Positions 63,825 to 64,000 of a DNA stretch of 64,000 nt are shown here, in pieces (position 1 is the first letter of the stretch; the number at the start of each line of letters is the position of its first letter). Source of the stretch: Acetobacter oeni (GTDB taxonomy: Bacteria; Pseudomonadota; Alphaproteobacteria; Acetobacterales; Acetobacteraceae). Under the pieces are notes generated by a model. It did no database searches and had not been told where the DNA came from. It saw nothing but the letters and a program-made list of their open reading frames with translations. The DNA is taken from contig NZ_WOTA01000016.1 in assembly GCF_011516825.1 (NCBI RefSeq), positions 29,835 through 93,834 on the forward strand, given 5' to 3'. The position numbers and the translations under genes are program-made.

Positions 63825-64000
63825 TTGTGGCGGTTTTCTGCGGTCCGACAGGGCACCCGAATCTTTTTATGATATTTTTGGTGTGAACAGTGTTGACGGT
63901 AGGTGTGTGGGGGACTTATACCCCGCTTCACCGCAGCGGCGGGGCTCTTGAAAAGCTCTTCCGGTTCGGGTAAAGTCTTCAGCCCTTTGGGGTTTAAGGT
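63825..64000. other. Region upstream of the flippase operon with partial repeat
   Basis: No gene is seen. A GGGGACTTATACCCC hairpin lies around 63910-63924, and AAAG...CTTT/CCC motifs near 63971-64000 resemble the linker and second hairpin of the dispersed element in minus orientation, cut by the window edge. The promoter of the operon presumably lies near 63825-63900. Confidence 0.4.

Noticed and set aside
1..64000. CRISPR arrays, tRNA and rRNA genes, insertion sequences
   Set aside because: No regularly spaced direct repeats, no cloverleaf with a GTTC-type T-loop and acceptor pairing, no rRNA stretches and no transposase-like frames with terminal inverted repeats were recognised on reading. 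A tRNA or covariance scan could still find something missed by eye.

Overview
The window looks like a chromosomal segment of an acetic acid bacterium (Alphaproteobacteria, Acetobacteraceae). The basis is a high-GC, densely coding sequence with typical alphaproteobacterial gene sets. These include an hprK-rapZ-EIIA-HPr-EI regulatory phosphotransferase chain, metX-metW, cvpA-purF, a bc1 locus beside mtnP and aerobic hemF, FNR with four cysteines, and a bacterial serine palmitoyltransferase cluster. Intergenic double-hairpin repeats recur several times. Genus cannot be fixed from the sequence alone. No rRNA, tRNA, CRISPR array, insertion sequence or prophage block was recognised.

Layout. 1-14 kb: the tail of a purine nucleoside permease, a CorA/ZntB-type transporter, a DUF2501 secreted protein, a Suv3-like helicase, a TonB-dependent receptor, glycosyltransferases (GT4, GT9, GT25), a TPR protein and thrS. 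14-19 kb: yjdM, an acidic protein, ompW with a perfect FNR box in front of it, a GNAT-like gene, fnr itself and a papain-like peptidase. 18.7-24 kb: mtnP, cytochrome c1 and cytochrome b (with no Rieske gene beside them), hemF and a Tat-type substrate-binding-like protein. 24-28.6 kb: ptsI, ptsH, a mannose-type EIIA whose phosphorylatable His is Gln, rapZ and a short hprK. 28.7-38 kb: a Rid-family protein, a two-domain glycosyltransferase, large-subunit catalase, ilvD, a DXD glycosyltransferase and a frameshifted nitronate monooxygenase. 38-45 kb: an SDR, purF, cvpA, a degenerate HisE-like protein, an orphan GH108 lysozyme, ybaK, a lipoprotein with an overlapping 54-codon gene, and rhlE. 45.8-48.7 kb: an amino-sugar kinase, metW and metX.

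The most interesting part is 48.8-63.8 kb, which reads as a lipid locus. One operon (63824 down to 57781) encodes a MOP flippase, a CDP-glycerol glycerophosphotransferase-like protein, a fatty acyl-AMP ligase, an acyl carrier protein and serine palmitoyltransferase, the entry set for bacterial sphingolipids. A divergent pair of transcription units lies next to it. On the plus strand are a DAGK-type lipid kinase and a possible TAM41-like nucleotidyltransferase. On the minus strand is a tightly overlapping chain: metallophosphoesterase, LptF, LptG, fatty acid hydroxylase-like protein and nucleotidyltransferase. I infer that these genes could make, hydroxylate, phosphorylate, decorate and export a sphingolipid. 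Ceramide synthase and reductase genes are not in the window, and the link between the subclusters is inference from proximity.

Broken or reduced parts are informative: the nitronate monooxygenase frameshift, the Gln-for-His EIIA, the missing Rieske neighbour and the HisE-like protein without its acidic metal ligands.
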